From NCBI GenBank assembly GCA_023460955.1, contig JAEWOH010000043.1:62001-126000 (forward strand): DNA of 64,000 bases, in the 5' to 3' direction. This DNA is from Bacillota bacterium. GTDB lineage: Bacteria; Bacillota; Clostridia; Acetivibrionales; DSM-1351. Numbering within the stretch: position 1 is the stretch's first letter; each line of letters starts with the position of its first letter. Both the position numbers and the translations under genes were made by a program. Below the pieces are notes generated by a model. The model made no database searches. It was given only the letters and a program-made list of their open reading frames with translations, and was not told the DNA's origin. Below, one piece after another: positions 46,169-54,707 of the stretch.

Positions 46169-46999
46169 ATGGATAGAAACATTGCTTTACTTGAAAACAA
46201 GGCTTTTGAAATTCGCAAGTTGACCATTCAGACTATTGGCCAGCTGGGTGTCGGACATATAGGTGGAGCCTTATCACTTTGCGAAGTTTTGGCAGCATTA
46301 TATTTTGAAGTGTTAAATATTGATCCGCAGAATTCAAAAATGGAAAACAGGGACAGGTTTGTTTTGTCAAAAGGGCATGGTGGTCCTGCGCTATATGCAG
46401 CACTTGCTTTAAAGGGTTTTATACCAATGGAGGAACTGGACACCTTAAACAGGCCTAACACTAACCTGCCAAGCCATTGTGACATGAAACGTACTAACGG
46501 TATTGACATGTCTACCGGTTCACTGGGTCAAGGTTTTTCGGCAGCAACCGGTATGGCAGTAGCTGCAAAGATGGATAAAAAAGAGCTTAATATATTTACA
46601 ATAATTGGCGACGGAGAAAGCCAGGAAGGGCAAATCTGGGAAGCTGCTATGCTCGCGGGCAGCAGACGGCTGGATAACCTGATTGCTTTCACTGATTACA
46701 ATAAAATGCAGATAGACGGCATGATTGAAGAAGTAAATGGTCTTGAACCTTTGGACAAAAAGTGGGAAGCCTTTGGCTGGCATGTGCAAACTATAGACGG
46801 ACACGATATCAAGCAAATATTATACGCGATCGATAATGCAAAGAAACTAAAGGGCAAGCCGCATATGATAATCCTGAATACCATCAAGGGTAAGGGCGGA
46901 TATTTCTGTGAAAACAGTGTAGCCTCTCATAATATGCCTATTCCGGAAGAAACGTGGAAAAAGGCATTAGAAATGCTGAACGAAAAGGAGGAGGCGTAA
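46169..46999 (+). CDS. Transketolase N-terminal half (SqwG-like)
   Basis: ThDP-pyrophosphate-binding half of a split transketolase, 276 residues. It has GHIGGALSLCEVLAALYF (about 30-47), SKGHGGPALYAAL, and the ThDP motif GDGESQEG..N (IIGDGESQEGQIWEAAML, about 148-165, with asparagine in DYNKMQ). ATG 46169 lies six bases after GGAGG; ATG 46151 does not. It is one base from the gene for the C-terminal half. Split transketolases occur in many anaerobes; in this operon sulfofructose is the inferred donor. Confidence 0.92.
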   Translation: MDRNIALLENKAFEIRKLTIQTIGQLGVGHIGGALSLCEVLAALYFEVLNIDPQNSKMENRDRFVLSKGHGGPALYAALALKGFIPMEELDTLNRPNTNLPSHCDMKRTNGIDMSTGSLGQGFSAATGMAVAAKMDKKELNIFTIIGDGESQEGQIWEAAMLAGSRRLDNLIAFTDYNKMQIDGMIEEVNGLEPLDKKWEAFGWHVQTIDGHDIKQILYAIDNAKKLKGKPHMIILNTIKGKGGYFCENSVASHNMPIPEETWKKALEMLNEKEEA

Positions 47000-47000
47000 C

Positions 47001-47945
47001 ATGGTACTTGAAGATAGATGGTTAAGAGAAACTTACGTTGATTTATTAATAGAATATGCAAAAAAAGATGATAGATTGGTCATAGTAGAGGCAGATTTGA
47101 TGAGAGCTGCCGGTACCACAAGATTCGGCAATGAGTTTCCTGAAAAGACCGTAAACTGCGGAGTACAGGAAGCCAACATGATTGGTGTTGCAGCAGGAAT
47201 GTCTGCTATGGGAAAAATACCTTTTACACATACCTTTACCCCATTTTCCACCAGACGTGTTTGCGATCAGGTTACCCTATCAGTTGCCTATGCAGGATTG
47301 AATGTAAAAATCATGGGCAGCGATCCGGGCGTTACTGCCGAGTTAAACGGCGGAACCCATATGAGTATGGAAGATGTGGCTATCATGAGAAACATACCCG
47401 GAATGATTATATATGAACCTGTTGACAGTGCGCAGCTCAGAAGCATATTCCCTCAGATATTAGAACATTATGGACCTGTATATATCAGACTATTAAGACG
47501 TAATGCTGTTAAGGTATTTGATGAAAACATAGAATTCAAGCTTGGTAAAGGAACTGTTCTCAAAGAGGGCAAGGATGTGACTGTTTTAGCCAGCGGCATA
47601 ATGGTGGCTGAAGCAATAAAAGCAGCACAAGTTCTATCCGAAAAGGGCATAGATGCAGAAGTAATAAATATTCACACCATCAAACCTCTTGATGAGGAAT
47701 TAGTACTAAAAAGTGCTATGAAAACCGGAGCAGTAGTAACTGCAGAAAATCACTCAATATTGAATGGACTAGGTGGAGCAACCGCTGAATTCCTTAGTTC
47801 TACCTATCCTGTACCTATACAGAGAGTTGGAGTAAAAGATACCTTTGGTGAAGTTGGTTTAACTGATTTCTTAAAAGAGAAATACGGGTTAACTGATAAG
47901 GAAATAGTACTTGCAGCAGAAAAAGCTGTCTCTATGAAAAAGTAG
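47001..47945 (+). CDS. Transketolase C-terminal half (SqwH-like)
   Basis: Pyrimidine-binding and C-terminal domains of the split transketolase, 314 residues. The conserved glutamate that activates ThDP lies in NCGVQEANMIGVAAGMSAMG (about 52-71), followed by FSTRRVCDQV and the C-terminal TVLASGIMVAEAIKAAQVL..VINIHTIKPLD. GGAGGAGG precedes the ATG. Partner is the gene just upstream. Confidence 0.92.
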   Translation: MVLEDRWLRETYVDLLIEYAKKDDRLVIVEADLMRAAGTTRFGNEFPEKTVNCGVQEANMIGVAAGMSAMGKIPFTHTFTPFSTRRVCDQVTLSVAYAGLNVKIMGSDPGVTAELNGGTHMSMEDVAIMRNIPGMIIYEPVDSAQLRSIFPQILEHYGPVYIRLLRRNAVKVFDENIEFKLGKGTVLKEGKDVTVLASGIMVAEAIKAAQVLSEKGIDAEVINIHTIKPLDEELVLKSAMKTGAVVTAENHSILNGLGGATAEFLSSTYPVPIQRVGVKDTFGEVGLTDFLKEKYGLTDKEIVLAAEKAVSMKK

Positions 47946-47973
47946 TTATATTCAAAAAAAGGAGAAATTCAAT

Positions 47974-48450
47974 ATGAAGAAGATAATCATTGGTTCCGAT
48001 AAATCGGGCTTCCCTTTAAAGGAAGCCATTAAAGCTCATCTTACTCAACATGGTTATGAAGTCACTGACGGAGGTACACTGAAGGAGGAAGAGCCAAAAC
48101 CATATTTTGAAGTTGCTTCAGGAGTGGCTAAAAGAGTTTCAGAAGGCGAATTTGAAAGAGCAGTGCTTATTTGTGGTACCGGTATGGGTGTATCTATTGT
48201 GGCAAACAAGTACAAGGGTGTATACGCTGCAGTTTGTGAAAACACCTACGCAGCTGAAAAGTCAAGAGCTATTAATGATGCAAACATATTATGTCTGGGT
48301 GGCTGGCTTACTGCTGAGTTTGTAGGCTGTGCAATGGTGGATACCTTCCTGAACACAGAATTTACCCAAAACCTTGAAGAGTGGCGTGCAAATAATCTTA
48401 GAAATGCTAGAATCCAGGTAAAAAACATTGAAAATGAGATATATAAATAA
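47974..48450 (+). CDS. RpiB/LacAB-family isomerase (SqwI-like)
   Basis: A 158-residue aldose-ketose isomerase. It starts KKIIIGSDKSGFPLKEAIKAHL and has the family's catalytic-cysteine loop VLICGTGMGVSIVANKYKGV (about 67-86) and the helix ENTYAAEKSRAINDANILCLGG. RpiB normally acts on ribose-5-phosphate or allose-6-phosphate. In the sulfo-transketolase pathway an RpiB-like enzyme (SqwI) converts sulfoerythrose to sulfoerythrulose, and the neighbours favour that role. AAGGAG before the ATG. Confidence 0.85.
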   Translation: MKKIIIGSDKSGFPLKEAIKAHLTQHGYEVTDGGTLKEEEPKPYFEVASGVAKRVSEGEFERAVLICGTGMGVSIVANKYKGVYAAVCENTYAAEKSRAINDANILCLGGWLTAEFVGCAMVDTFLNTEFTQNLEEWRANNLRNARIQVKNIENEIYK

Positions 48451-48472
48451 ACAAACAAAAGGGGAGAGAATT

Positions 48473-49153
48473 ATGAAGTATTTTTTAGATAGTGCTAAAT
48501 TAGATGAAATAAAGTATGCGTACGAAAATTATTGCATTGATGGAGTTACAACAAATCCAAAACACATTCAGCTCAGCGGAAAACCTTTTATGCAGGTTGT
48601 AAAAGATGTTGCTGCCTGGATTAAAGAGGAGGGAATTGAAGGAATAGATAAATTCCCAGTTTCCTTTGAAATAAATCCTCATCACGATAAATGGGAGACT
48701 ATTGTTGAAGCTGCTAAAGAAGTTGCATCATATTCACCTAATTATGTAATTAAGCTCCCTTGCACAGAACAAGGATTAATAGCTGCAAAAAAGCTAGAAA
48801 AAATGGGAATTAGAACAAATGTTACTCTTGTATTCTCACCTTCTCAGGCTATACCCGTTGGAAAATTGGGAGCTAAGTTTGTATCACCTTTCGTAGGTTG
48901 GAAGGAAAACAGCGGGGATGATTCAATCAACTATATTTCTGACATTGTAGACATATATAGAAACTACGGCTTTAAGACTGAAATTATTGTTGCAGCAGTA
49001 AGAAATGGAAAGCAGATAGGTGATTTTGCAGCACTTGGTGCAGATATAGTTACCTGCGGTCTGGATGTATATAAGGCAAGCTTTGAGCATCCTTTCACAA
49101 CATATGGTCTGGACGTATTCAGGAAAGCATGGGACGGTACTGCTAAAGAATAA
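48473..49153 (+). CDS. FSA/transaldolase-like aldolase
   Basis: A 226-residue member of the small transaldolase group that includes fructose-6-phosphate aldolase and the sulfofructose transaldolase of Firmicutes. It starts MKYFLDSAKLDEIKYAYENY, contains GVTTNP, and the Schiff-base lysine is K94 in VIKLPCT. ATG 48473 follows GGGGAGAG; the longer form is unsupported. Two activities fit: transfer of the C3 unit of sulfofructose to an aldehyde phosphate, or simple cleavage giving dihydroxyacetone, which the nearby DhaKL could phosphorylate. Confidence 0.85.
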   Translation: MKYFLDSAKLDEIKYAYENYCIDGVTTNPKHIQLSGKPFMQVVKDVAAWIKEEGIEGIDKFPVSFEINPHHDKWETIVEAAKEVASYSPNYVIKLPCTEQGLIAAKKLEKMGIRTNVTLVFSPSQAIPVGKLGAKFVSPFVGWKENSGDDSINYISDIVDIYRNYGFKTEIIVAAVRNGKQIGDFAALGADIVTCGLDVYKASFEHPFTTYGLDVFRKAWDGTAKE

Positions 49154-49168
49154 CAGGGGGATGAGATA

Positions 49169-50485
49169 ATGAAACAGAGGATTAAATTAGGGGTGGTCTG
49201 CCTTACCAGAACAACCTATGAATATAAAACAGCTCAGGCGATGTATACAAACACAATCGAGGAACTAAAGAGAATACCTTATGTTGATTATACCTTTATT
49301 GAGCAATGCGTAATTGAGGTTCAGGATGCTGAAGCTGCTGCTGAAAAGCTTATGGCCGCAAATGTAGATGGTCTGGTTATAATCAGCGGAACCTTCCACC
49401 TTGGACATCTTGCACTGGTATTTGCTAAATATATCAAGAAGCCGTTTTTATTATGGGCTTACAACGAGCTTCCATATGATGGAGGAAAAATTCGTCTGAA
49501 TTCTGTCTGTGGACTTAACTTAAATGCATCAAATCTGTACAAGACAGGCAAGGACGATTACTCCTGCACTATCGGTGACAGCATTGATGAAAAATGGGTG
49601 GATGCACTTAGAGTTAAAGTTGCTCTTCAAAAGGCTAAAATCGGATTGGTTGGCTACAGAGCTCACGGTTTCTTTAATGTTGGTGTTGATGATATGGACA
49701 TTTATAGCAAAACCGGAATTCTAATTGACCATTATGAAATAGCAGACATGTTTTCACAGCCGGTGACCGATGAGGAAATTGCCATAGAAGAAAAGGAAGT
49801 AAGAGAACTATTCATATGTAAAGAAGTAAACGATACCCAGGTTAAAAAAGTAGCTCAACTTGTAGTAAGCGCACAAAAGTTTATCGACAAGAACGGACTA
49901 ACTGCTGCTGCTGTAAGATGTTGGCCTGAATTTGCAGCAAATTACGGTGTATCTCCTTGTGCCGCTATGTCTATTTTACAATCCAAGGGTATTATACTCT
50001 CCTGCGAAGGAGATATAGAGGGTGCACTTTCAATGCTGGCAGGAGCCGCACTGGGAGCAGAAACCCCATTCCTGGCTGACTTATCACAGGTTGACCTGAA
50101 GGAAGATTTCGCTTTGATGTGGCACTGTGGAGTTGCACCTGCGAATTTGTGGGATGGTAAAAGCGAAAGAACCTTGGATACATATTTTGCAGGGGGCAAA
50201 GGTGTAACTGCAGGATTTGTTATGAAAGAAGGGCATGTAAATCTTATGAGGATAGATACTGCCCGCGGTAAGACAAGGATGTTCCTGGCAGGTGGAGAAT
50301 CCATAGAGATGAAGAAACAACTCTGCGGTACTTATACCAAGGTCAGATTTGAGCAGAATATCAACCAGCTGTTGCAGCAAGTAACAGATACAGGTGTAGC
50401 TCATCATCTTGCAATGTTTTACGGGGAATACAGGGAAGTATTAAAGCTTTCTGCAAAAATGATGAATTTTGAAGTAATAGAATAA
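49169..50485 (+). CDS. L-fucose/L-arabinose isomerase-like protein, probable sulfoquinovose isomerase
   Basis: A 438-residue protein of the fucose/arabinose isomerase fold: N-terminal Rossmann-like half (IKLGVVCLTRTTYEY.., VDGLVIISGTFHLGHLALVFA) and C-terminal half (AAAVRCWPEFAANYGVSPC, SCEGDIEGALSMLAGAALG, MWHCGVAPANLW). The conserved E/D and H metal-site residues of the superfamily appear in CEGDIEG and WHCG. No YihS-type isomerase is present, so this is the best candidate for sulfoquinovose to sulfofructose, as SqvD/SftI does in other Firmicutes. Assignment by context. Confidence 0.78.
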   Translation: MKQRIKLGVVCLTRTTYEYKTAQAMYTNTIEELKRIPYVDYTFIEQCVIEVQDAEAAAEKLMAANVDGLVIISGTFHLGHLALVFAKYIKKPFLLWAYNELPYDGGKIRLNSVCGLNLNASNLYKTGKDDYSCTIGDSIDEKWVDALRVKVALQKAKIGLVGYRAHGFFNVGVDDMDIYSKTGILIDHYEIADMFSQPVTDEEIAIEEKEVRELFICKEVNDTQVKKVAQLVVSAQKFIDKNGLTAAAVRCWPEFAANYGVSPCAAMSILQSKGIILSCEGDIEGALSMLAGAALGAETPFLADLSQVDLKEDFALMWHCGVAPANLWDGKSERTLDTYFAGGKGVTAGFVMKEGHVNLMRIDTARGKTRMFLAGGESIEMKKQLCGTYTKVRFEQNINQLLQQVTDTGVAHHLAMFYGEYREVLKLSAKMMNFEVIE

Positions 50486-50495
50486 GCAAATCAGA

Positions 50496-50531
50496 GGGGC
50501 AATTATTCCATATAGAGGTAATAATTGCCCC
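50496..50531 (+). promoter_or_regulatory. Intra-operon hairpin
   Basis: GGGGCAATTATT (50496-50507) pairs perfectly over 12 bp with AATAATTGCCCC (50520-50531). No T-run, so more likely an RNA-processing or stability element than a terminator. It lies between the isomerase and second transaldolase genes. Confidence 0.6.
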
Positions 50532-50569
50532 GAAACAAATATTCGAATGATATCGGGGAGGCAAAAACT

Positions 50570-51634
50570 ATGACTACGTATAAAGGTAAGCTGCACGAGA
50601 CTGCTGTAGAATTTCCAAACACTCACATATGGATGGATTCCTGCGGAGAAAATGAATTGAATTATGCACTCGAAAGGGGTTGTGTTGGCGCTACAAGCAA
50701 TCCTGCTATTGTCGGTGCGGTTATAAAGAGTGAGCTTTCAATATGGGAGAACCGCATAAAAGAAATGGCAGCTGAAAGAAAGGACATGACGGAGGAAGAT
50801 ATTGCCTGGGGACTAATATATGAAATAGGAGCTCTCAGATCGAAGAAACTGCTTCCATTATTTGCAGAATCCAAAGGTATCAAAGGAAGGCTTTCAATTC
50901 AGACTAATCCAAAGTATTATAGGGATACTGCAAAAATGTTAGCTCAGGCTGATATTATTAACAAGCTCGGTGAAAATATGCAAGTAAAGATGCCTGCTTC
51001 TGAGGCGGGAATTAAAGCTATGGAAGAAGCGACCTACAAGGGTATTAGCATTAATGCTACAGTTTCCTTTACCGTAGCTCAGGCGATTGCGGTTGCTGAA
51101 GCTGTTGAGCGGGGAATAAAAAGAAGAGAAGCCGAAGGTTTGCCTGTGGACACAATGTCTCCTGTGTGTACTATTATGATAGGCAGAACTGATGACTGGA
51201 TGAAGAAATATACCGATGAAAAGGATATAATAGTAGACCCTGAGTGCCTTGAATGGTCAGGAGTTGCAGTAATGAAGGAAGCTTATAGAATATATAAGGA
51301 AAGAGGCTACCGCACAAGACTTCTTTCAGCAGCCTGCAGAAATCACCATCACTGGTCACAGTTGATTGGGGGAGAGCTCTCTATGACTATTCCCTTCAAT
51401 TGGCATAAAAAATTAAATTCATGTGAGGTTGAAGTTAAGAGCAGAATAAATGAGCCTGTAAAAGAAGAATACATGAATCAACTTCGCAAAATAAGTGAGT
51501 TTGACAAATCCTTCAAAGAGGATGGAATGAAACTGAGCGAATTTGAAAAATACGGCGGCTTCAGGACAACGGTTTCAGGTTTTATTGGTGGCTATGATGA
51601 ATTATTAAAACTCGTAAGGGGATACATGATTTAA
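50570..51634 (+). CDS. Transaldolase family protein, long form
   Basis: A 354-residue class I aldolase of the full-length transaldolase group: WMDSCGENELNYALERGCVGATSNP near the N-terminus, Schiff-base lysine in MQVKMPAS (about 141-148), SINATVSFTVAQAIAVAEAVERG. ATG 50570 lies eight bases after GGGGAGG; a TTG at 50525 falls in the hairpin. This is the second transaldolase in the operon. It could recycle erythrose-4-phosphate and fructose-6-phosphate, or be the true sulfofructose enzyme. Its stop overlaps the next start (TAATG). Confidence 0.85.
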   Translation: MTTYKGKLHETAVEFPNTHIWMDSCGENELNYALERGCVGATSNPAIVGAVIKSELSIWENRIKEMAAERKDMTEEDIAWGLIYEIGALRSKKLLPLFAESKGIKGRLSIQTNPKYYRDTAKMLAQADIINKLGENMQVKMPASEAGIKAMEEATYKGISINATVSFTVAQAIAVAEAVERGIKRREAEGLPVDTMSPVCTIMIGRTDDWMKKYTDEKDIIVDPECLEWSGVAVMKEAYRIYKERGYRTRLLSAACRNHHHWSQLIGGELSMTIPFNWHKKLNSCEVEVKSRINEPVKEEYMNQLRKISEFDKSFKEDGMKLSEFEKYGGFRTTVSGFIGGYDELLKLVRGYMI

Positions 51635-52545
51635 TGAAAATAAAACAGACAGCTCCTTTAATACTATTGTCAATCATATGGGGATGTTATTATGTCGCCA
51701 GTCAGAAAGCCGTTTCCGGAATGTCGGTTTTTACTGTTGGAATAGTTATCAGATTTATAACAATGGTTATTCTTACAGTAGTTATGTTTAAAAAACAGCA
51801 GCTGAAGCTGCTGTTTAAAACCAAGGGAATACTATTACGACTCATATTAATCGGTATATTGGGATTTTCTCTGGACCTGACCGCATTTATCGGTCTTAGT
51901 CTCTCACATGCTGGTGCAGGGACGGCGTTATTGAAGTGTGATATTATTTTTGTTAATCTCATGTCTGTAATCATTTATAAGGAAAGATTTACTAAGCTGG
52001 ATTGGACTTATACCTTTGTAATGCTTTTCGGTGTTTTAATGGTTATGGGAATTGATTTCAGTCAGTTCAGCATAGGAAATAAATCAGATATATTCTTTAT
52101 TCTAAGTGCCTTGTTTGTATCTATAAATGCATTTGTAATAAAGAGTGTACAGCTGGATAAAAATAATCCTGCCGCCGATAATGTTGTTGCGTATTACAAT
52201 AATTTTATAACCATGATTTTATTTATTGTAACCTCGGTATTTATGGGGACTATTGGCCAGCTCGATTTACTAACTCAAAACAAACCCCTTTTAGTTGCTG
52301 CTCTGGCAGCCGGTATCGGACAAACCTTGATATACATAGTATATTACTATAATCTCAGACGCTTCCCTGTCTGGATTGTAAAGGTCTTTCTGCTTTTGAT
52401 GCCTATTGTTGCAACACTGGTAGCTTTTCTGCTGTTTGGTGATGTGATGGTAACGGGCCAGTACATTGGTATGGCTATAGTTTTGGCAGGTGCGTTTGGA
52501 ATACTAATCGAACAGAAAAAGAAATCAGAAAAAGTAAAAACTTAG
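51634..52545 (+). CDS. EamA/DMT-family transporter
   Basis: A 303-residue membrane protein with ten hydrophobic helices in two EamA repeats (ending ..VMTGQYIGMAIVLAGAFGILIEQKKK). Start and upstream stop overlap by one base, so it is translated with the transaldolase. As last gene of a sulfosugar operon it is a good candidate to export dihydroxypropanesulfonate or sulfolactate, a step known to need a transporter. This is inference. Confidence 0.82.
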   Translation: MKIKQTAPLILLSIIWGCYYVASQKAVSGMSVFTVGIVIRFITMVILTVVMFKKQQLKLLFKTKGILLRLILIGILGFSLDLTAFIGLSLSHAGAGTALLKCDIIFVNLMSVIIYKERFTKLDWTYTFVMLFGVLMVMGIDFSQFSIGNKSDIFFILSALFVSINAFVIKSVQLDKNNPAADNVVAYYNNFITMILFIVTSVFMGTIGQLDLLTQNKPLLVAALAAGIGQTLIYIVYYYNLRRFPVWIVKVFLLLMPIVATLVAFLLFGDVMVTGQYIGMAIVLAGAFGILIEQKKKSEKVKT

Positions 52546-52557
52546 TTTTTAACTAGT

Positions 52558-52608
52558 AAAGCTTCCTTGCTGCAACCGATTTCGGTTATAACAAGGAAGC
52601 TTTTTTTT
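52558..52608 (+). terminator. Bidirectional terminator
   Basis: AAAGCTTCCTTG (52558-52569) pairs with CAAGGAAGCTTT (52592-52603), with an inner ACCG/CGGT stem, then a T-run to 52608. It ends the sulfosugar operon and faces the 3' end of the minus-strand ROK gene. Confidence 0.88.
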
Positions 52609-52630
52609 AGAAGTTCTATGTTAAATGGTG

Positions 52631-53881
52631 CTAATCCTTTGCTTCAAACAATCCGCCATTCTCAAAGAAATAATTAATTATTGTTGATGCAGGACCGAGG
52701 GTTTCTAGCTGAAGATTAAAATTACTGAAGGTGACTTTTTCATGACCTGAATATTGGGACAGGTGAAGGTAGAGATTTTTGCGGAACTTTTCATGTTCAA
52801 ACAGTTCACCGTATAATATGATTGATTTTGGATCAAAAAGACACATGGCGTTTTTAATTGCAATTGATAAATAGTAAATGGATCTGTTTAAAATATCTTC
52901 TACCAATGTATCTCCCTCTTCGAAAGCTCTAATAATCAGTTTCATATTGACATTGGCTGCCTTACCTTCTACAAGAGAAAATAGAGCAGGGGTCAGTTTT
53001 GCTGATAAAATGTCGCAAGCATTTCTTTCAATTGCACTATATCCCGAAATGGTCTCAAGACAGCCGCGACTACCACATTCACATATCACTCCATTAGGAT
53101 CTGATATAGTGTGACCAAGCTGTATAGCATTAAAATCATATACACTCAGCTTGTCCTGATAGGAAACCCTTGCTGCGCCTACACCGGGTCCATATTTAAT
53201 AAAAAGCATATCTTTAGGGTGTTCCATATGAGAAAAGAAACTCTCACCATGGGCAAGAGAACAGATATTGTTAGTGAGAATTACCGGCAAGGATAATTTC
53301 TCCTGAAGGTATTCAACAACATTGACATTATCCTCCCAGACACTAAAAGAGTTGACGCTTATTCCAGATCTTGAATTTACTATTCCCTTAACGCTGACAC
53401 CTACACCTAAAATAGTTCTTGTCCTGCTGACATCGTAGTGTATAAGGTTGTTGCTTAGAATAATACAAACCTTTTCAAGTATTAATGAGGAGGATTTGTG
53501 GCAGTCTGCTGTAAAAACAGTATCTTCAAAAAGGATGTTATTGTCCAAGTCAATACATAAAATCTGAAACTTATGAGTACTTATGTATATACCTATGGTA
53601 GCAAACTTTTTCCTGTTTATATCCAGCATGATTTCCTTACGGCCTTTTCGATTGTTATTTTGTTCAAAAGCTGACTCGACAAGTATACCTTCATTAATTA
53701 GATCGGTAGTAATTAAGGTAATAGCAGCGGGAGTTAAATTAAGCTTATTTGCTATTTCTTTTCTGGAGATTCCTCCGGAACGGTAAATAAGGTTAAGTAT
53801 TGAACTCCTGTTTTTAATTTTTACACCTAGCATATTAATTCCATTAACTGATTGATCCATAGTTATGCCCATGACCGGCAT
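52631..53881 (-). CDS. ROK-family transcriptional repressor
   Basis: A 416-residue regulator: an N-terminal winged helix (about 28-80, SGGISRKEIANKLNLTPAAITLITTDL) and a sugar-kinase-like ROK domain with IQLGHTISDPNGVICECGSR..GCLET, the zinc-binding C-x-C-G-x2-G-C signature. The exact start is open: ATG codons at 53881, 53869, 53860 and later are in frame. The best ribosome site upstream (AAGGAGGAG) serves another short ORF (53844-53912). It lies between the catabolic operon and the transporter operon and is the obvious candidate regulator of both. Confidence 0.88.
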   Translation of the reverse strand: MPVMGITMDQSVNGINMLGVKIKNRSSILNLIYRSGGISRKEIANKLNLTPAAITLITTDLINEGILVESAFEQNNNRKGRKEIMLDINRKKFATIGIYISTHKFQILCIDLDNNILFEDTVFTADCHKSSSLILEKVCIILSNNLIHYDVSRTRTILGVGVSVKGIVNSRSGISVNSFSVWEDNVNVVEYLQEKLSLPVILTNNICSLAHGESFFSHMEHPKDMLFIKYGPGVGAARVSYQDKLSVYDFNAIQLGHTISDPNGVICECGSRGCLETISGYSAIERNACDILSAKLTPALFSLVEGKAANVNMKLIIRAFEEGDTLVEDILNRSIYYLSIAIKNAMCLFDPKSIILYGELFEHEKFRKNLYLHLSQYSGHEKVTFSNFNLQLETLGPASTIINYFFENGGLFEAKD

Positions 53882-53912
53882 GCGGTAAAAAGTGCCGTAA
53901 TAAAACTAGCAT
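53844..53912 (-). CDS. 22-codon upstream ORF overlapping the ROK start
   Basis: ATG at 53912 follows AAGGAGGAG with ideal seven-base spacing and encodes MLVLLRHFLPHAGHGHNYGS plus two residues, ending TAA at 53844 inside the ROK frame. It may be a leader peptide that couples translation to ROK, or just a fortuitous ORF. Confidence 0.4.
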   Translation of the reverse strand: MLVLLRHFLPHAGHGHNYGSIS

Positions 53913-53973
53913 GGACTTACTCCTCCTTCCGTATTTTACTATCATTATTTCTCACTTGTTCTAATTTAAAAAA

Positions 53974-54047
53974 ATATTCTTATTAATTCGGTTTAATGCG
54001 GTAAATATTCTTATTACTTCGGTAAATAATCTTATTAAGTGCTGTTA
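53974..54047 (-). repeat. Tandem direct repeats upstream of the ROK gene
   Basis: Three imperfect units of about 21-30 bp; plus-strand consensus ATATTCTTATTAMTTCGGTAA (unit 2 at 54004-54024, unit 1 from 53974, unit 3 from 54025). They fill the gap between the DUF4867 gene and ROK and overlap the DUF4867 stop. Possible operator array. Confidence 0.5.
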
Positions 54048-54707
54048 ATATTTAATTTCAATATTATCTCCTATTATACCAACAATTGCACCTTTAGATG
54101 CCTGAATGCTATCCTGATGTGCAATAAGCCACTTGTTCCGCATCCACAGAAGCTTGTCCTCATCGCATAAAGGGTCTGGAAGGCTTTTGAGAGGCGAGTT
54201 AGTGCCTTCAGTAAGTACGATTATACTCTTAAAACCTTCATCTGTAACCTTACAGGGTGCAAAGTGGAGCGTAGTACCATACAATTCAACTGCGGTCCCG
54301 GCTGGTAAGTAAAAAATTTCTGTAGAAGGTACAGGCAGGATATTCTCCCTGATATCTCTAATGTCAGCTAGAATTAGGACCATGTCAGTCACAGCTACAT
54401 CAATCTCAGAACATTTATGATATTCAAGTGCGTTGAGTTTGCTGCTGTTTCCATTACAATAGCCTATTTGTACAGGCATACCTCCATAAAAGCTTTCACT
54501 TAGTGCTTTGCATAAGGGGGTTTTTTGTAATTCATCATCACAAGGAATATACACGTTACCTGTATCAGGAATACTCCTGTTTTTCATTAAGTCAATACAT
54601 TCGCTAAAATCAAAGCCTGAAATAACTTTTCCGTATTTATTAAAAGAATTATCGGATACTGATTTTATATTTAGTTCATAGTTACATTGCTTTAAATGGT
54701 CTAACAT
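54045..54707 (-). CDS. DUF4867 family protein
   Basis: A 220-residue protein with a cupin-like middle (IFYLPAGTAVELYGTTLHFAPC, about 129-150) and ending AIVGIIGDNIEIKY, matching DUF4867. I recall this family from Firmicute sugar-acid and sulfosugar clusters. A role as mutarotase or auxiliary isomerase has been thought possible, but I cannot confirm it. GGAG precedes the ATG. It is divergent from the ABC transporter operon and upstream of ROK on the same strand. Confidence 0.72.
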   Translation of the reverse strand: MLDHLKQCNYELNIKSVSDNSFNKYGKVISGFDFSECIDLMKNRSIPDTGNVYIPCDDELQKTPLCKALSESFYGGMPVQIGYCNGNSSKLNALEYHKCSEIDVAVTDMVLILADIRDIRENILPVPSTEIFYLPAGTAVELYGTTLHFAPCKVTDEGFKSIIVLTEGTNSPLKSLPDPLCDEDKLLWMRNKWLIAHQDSIQASKGAIVGIIGDNIEIKY

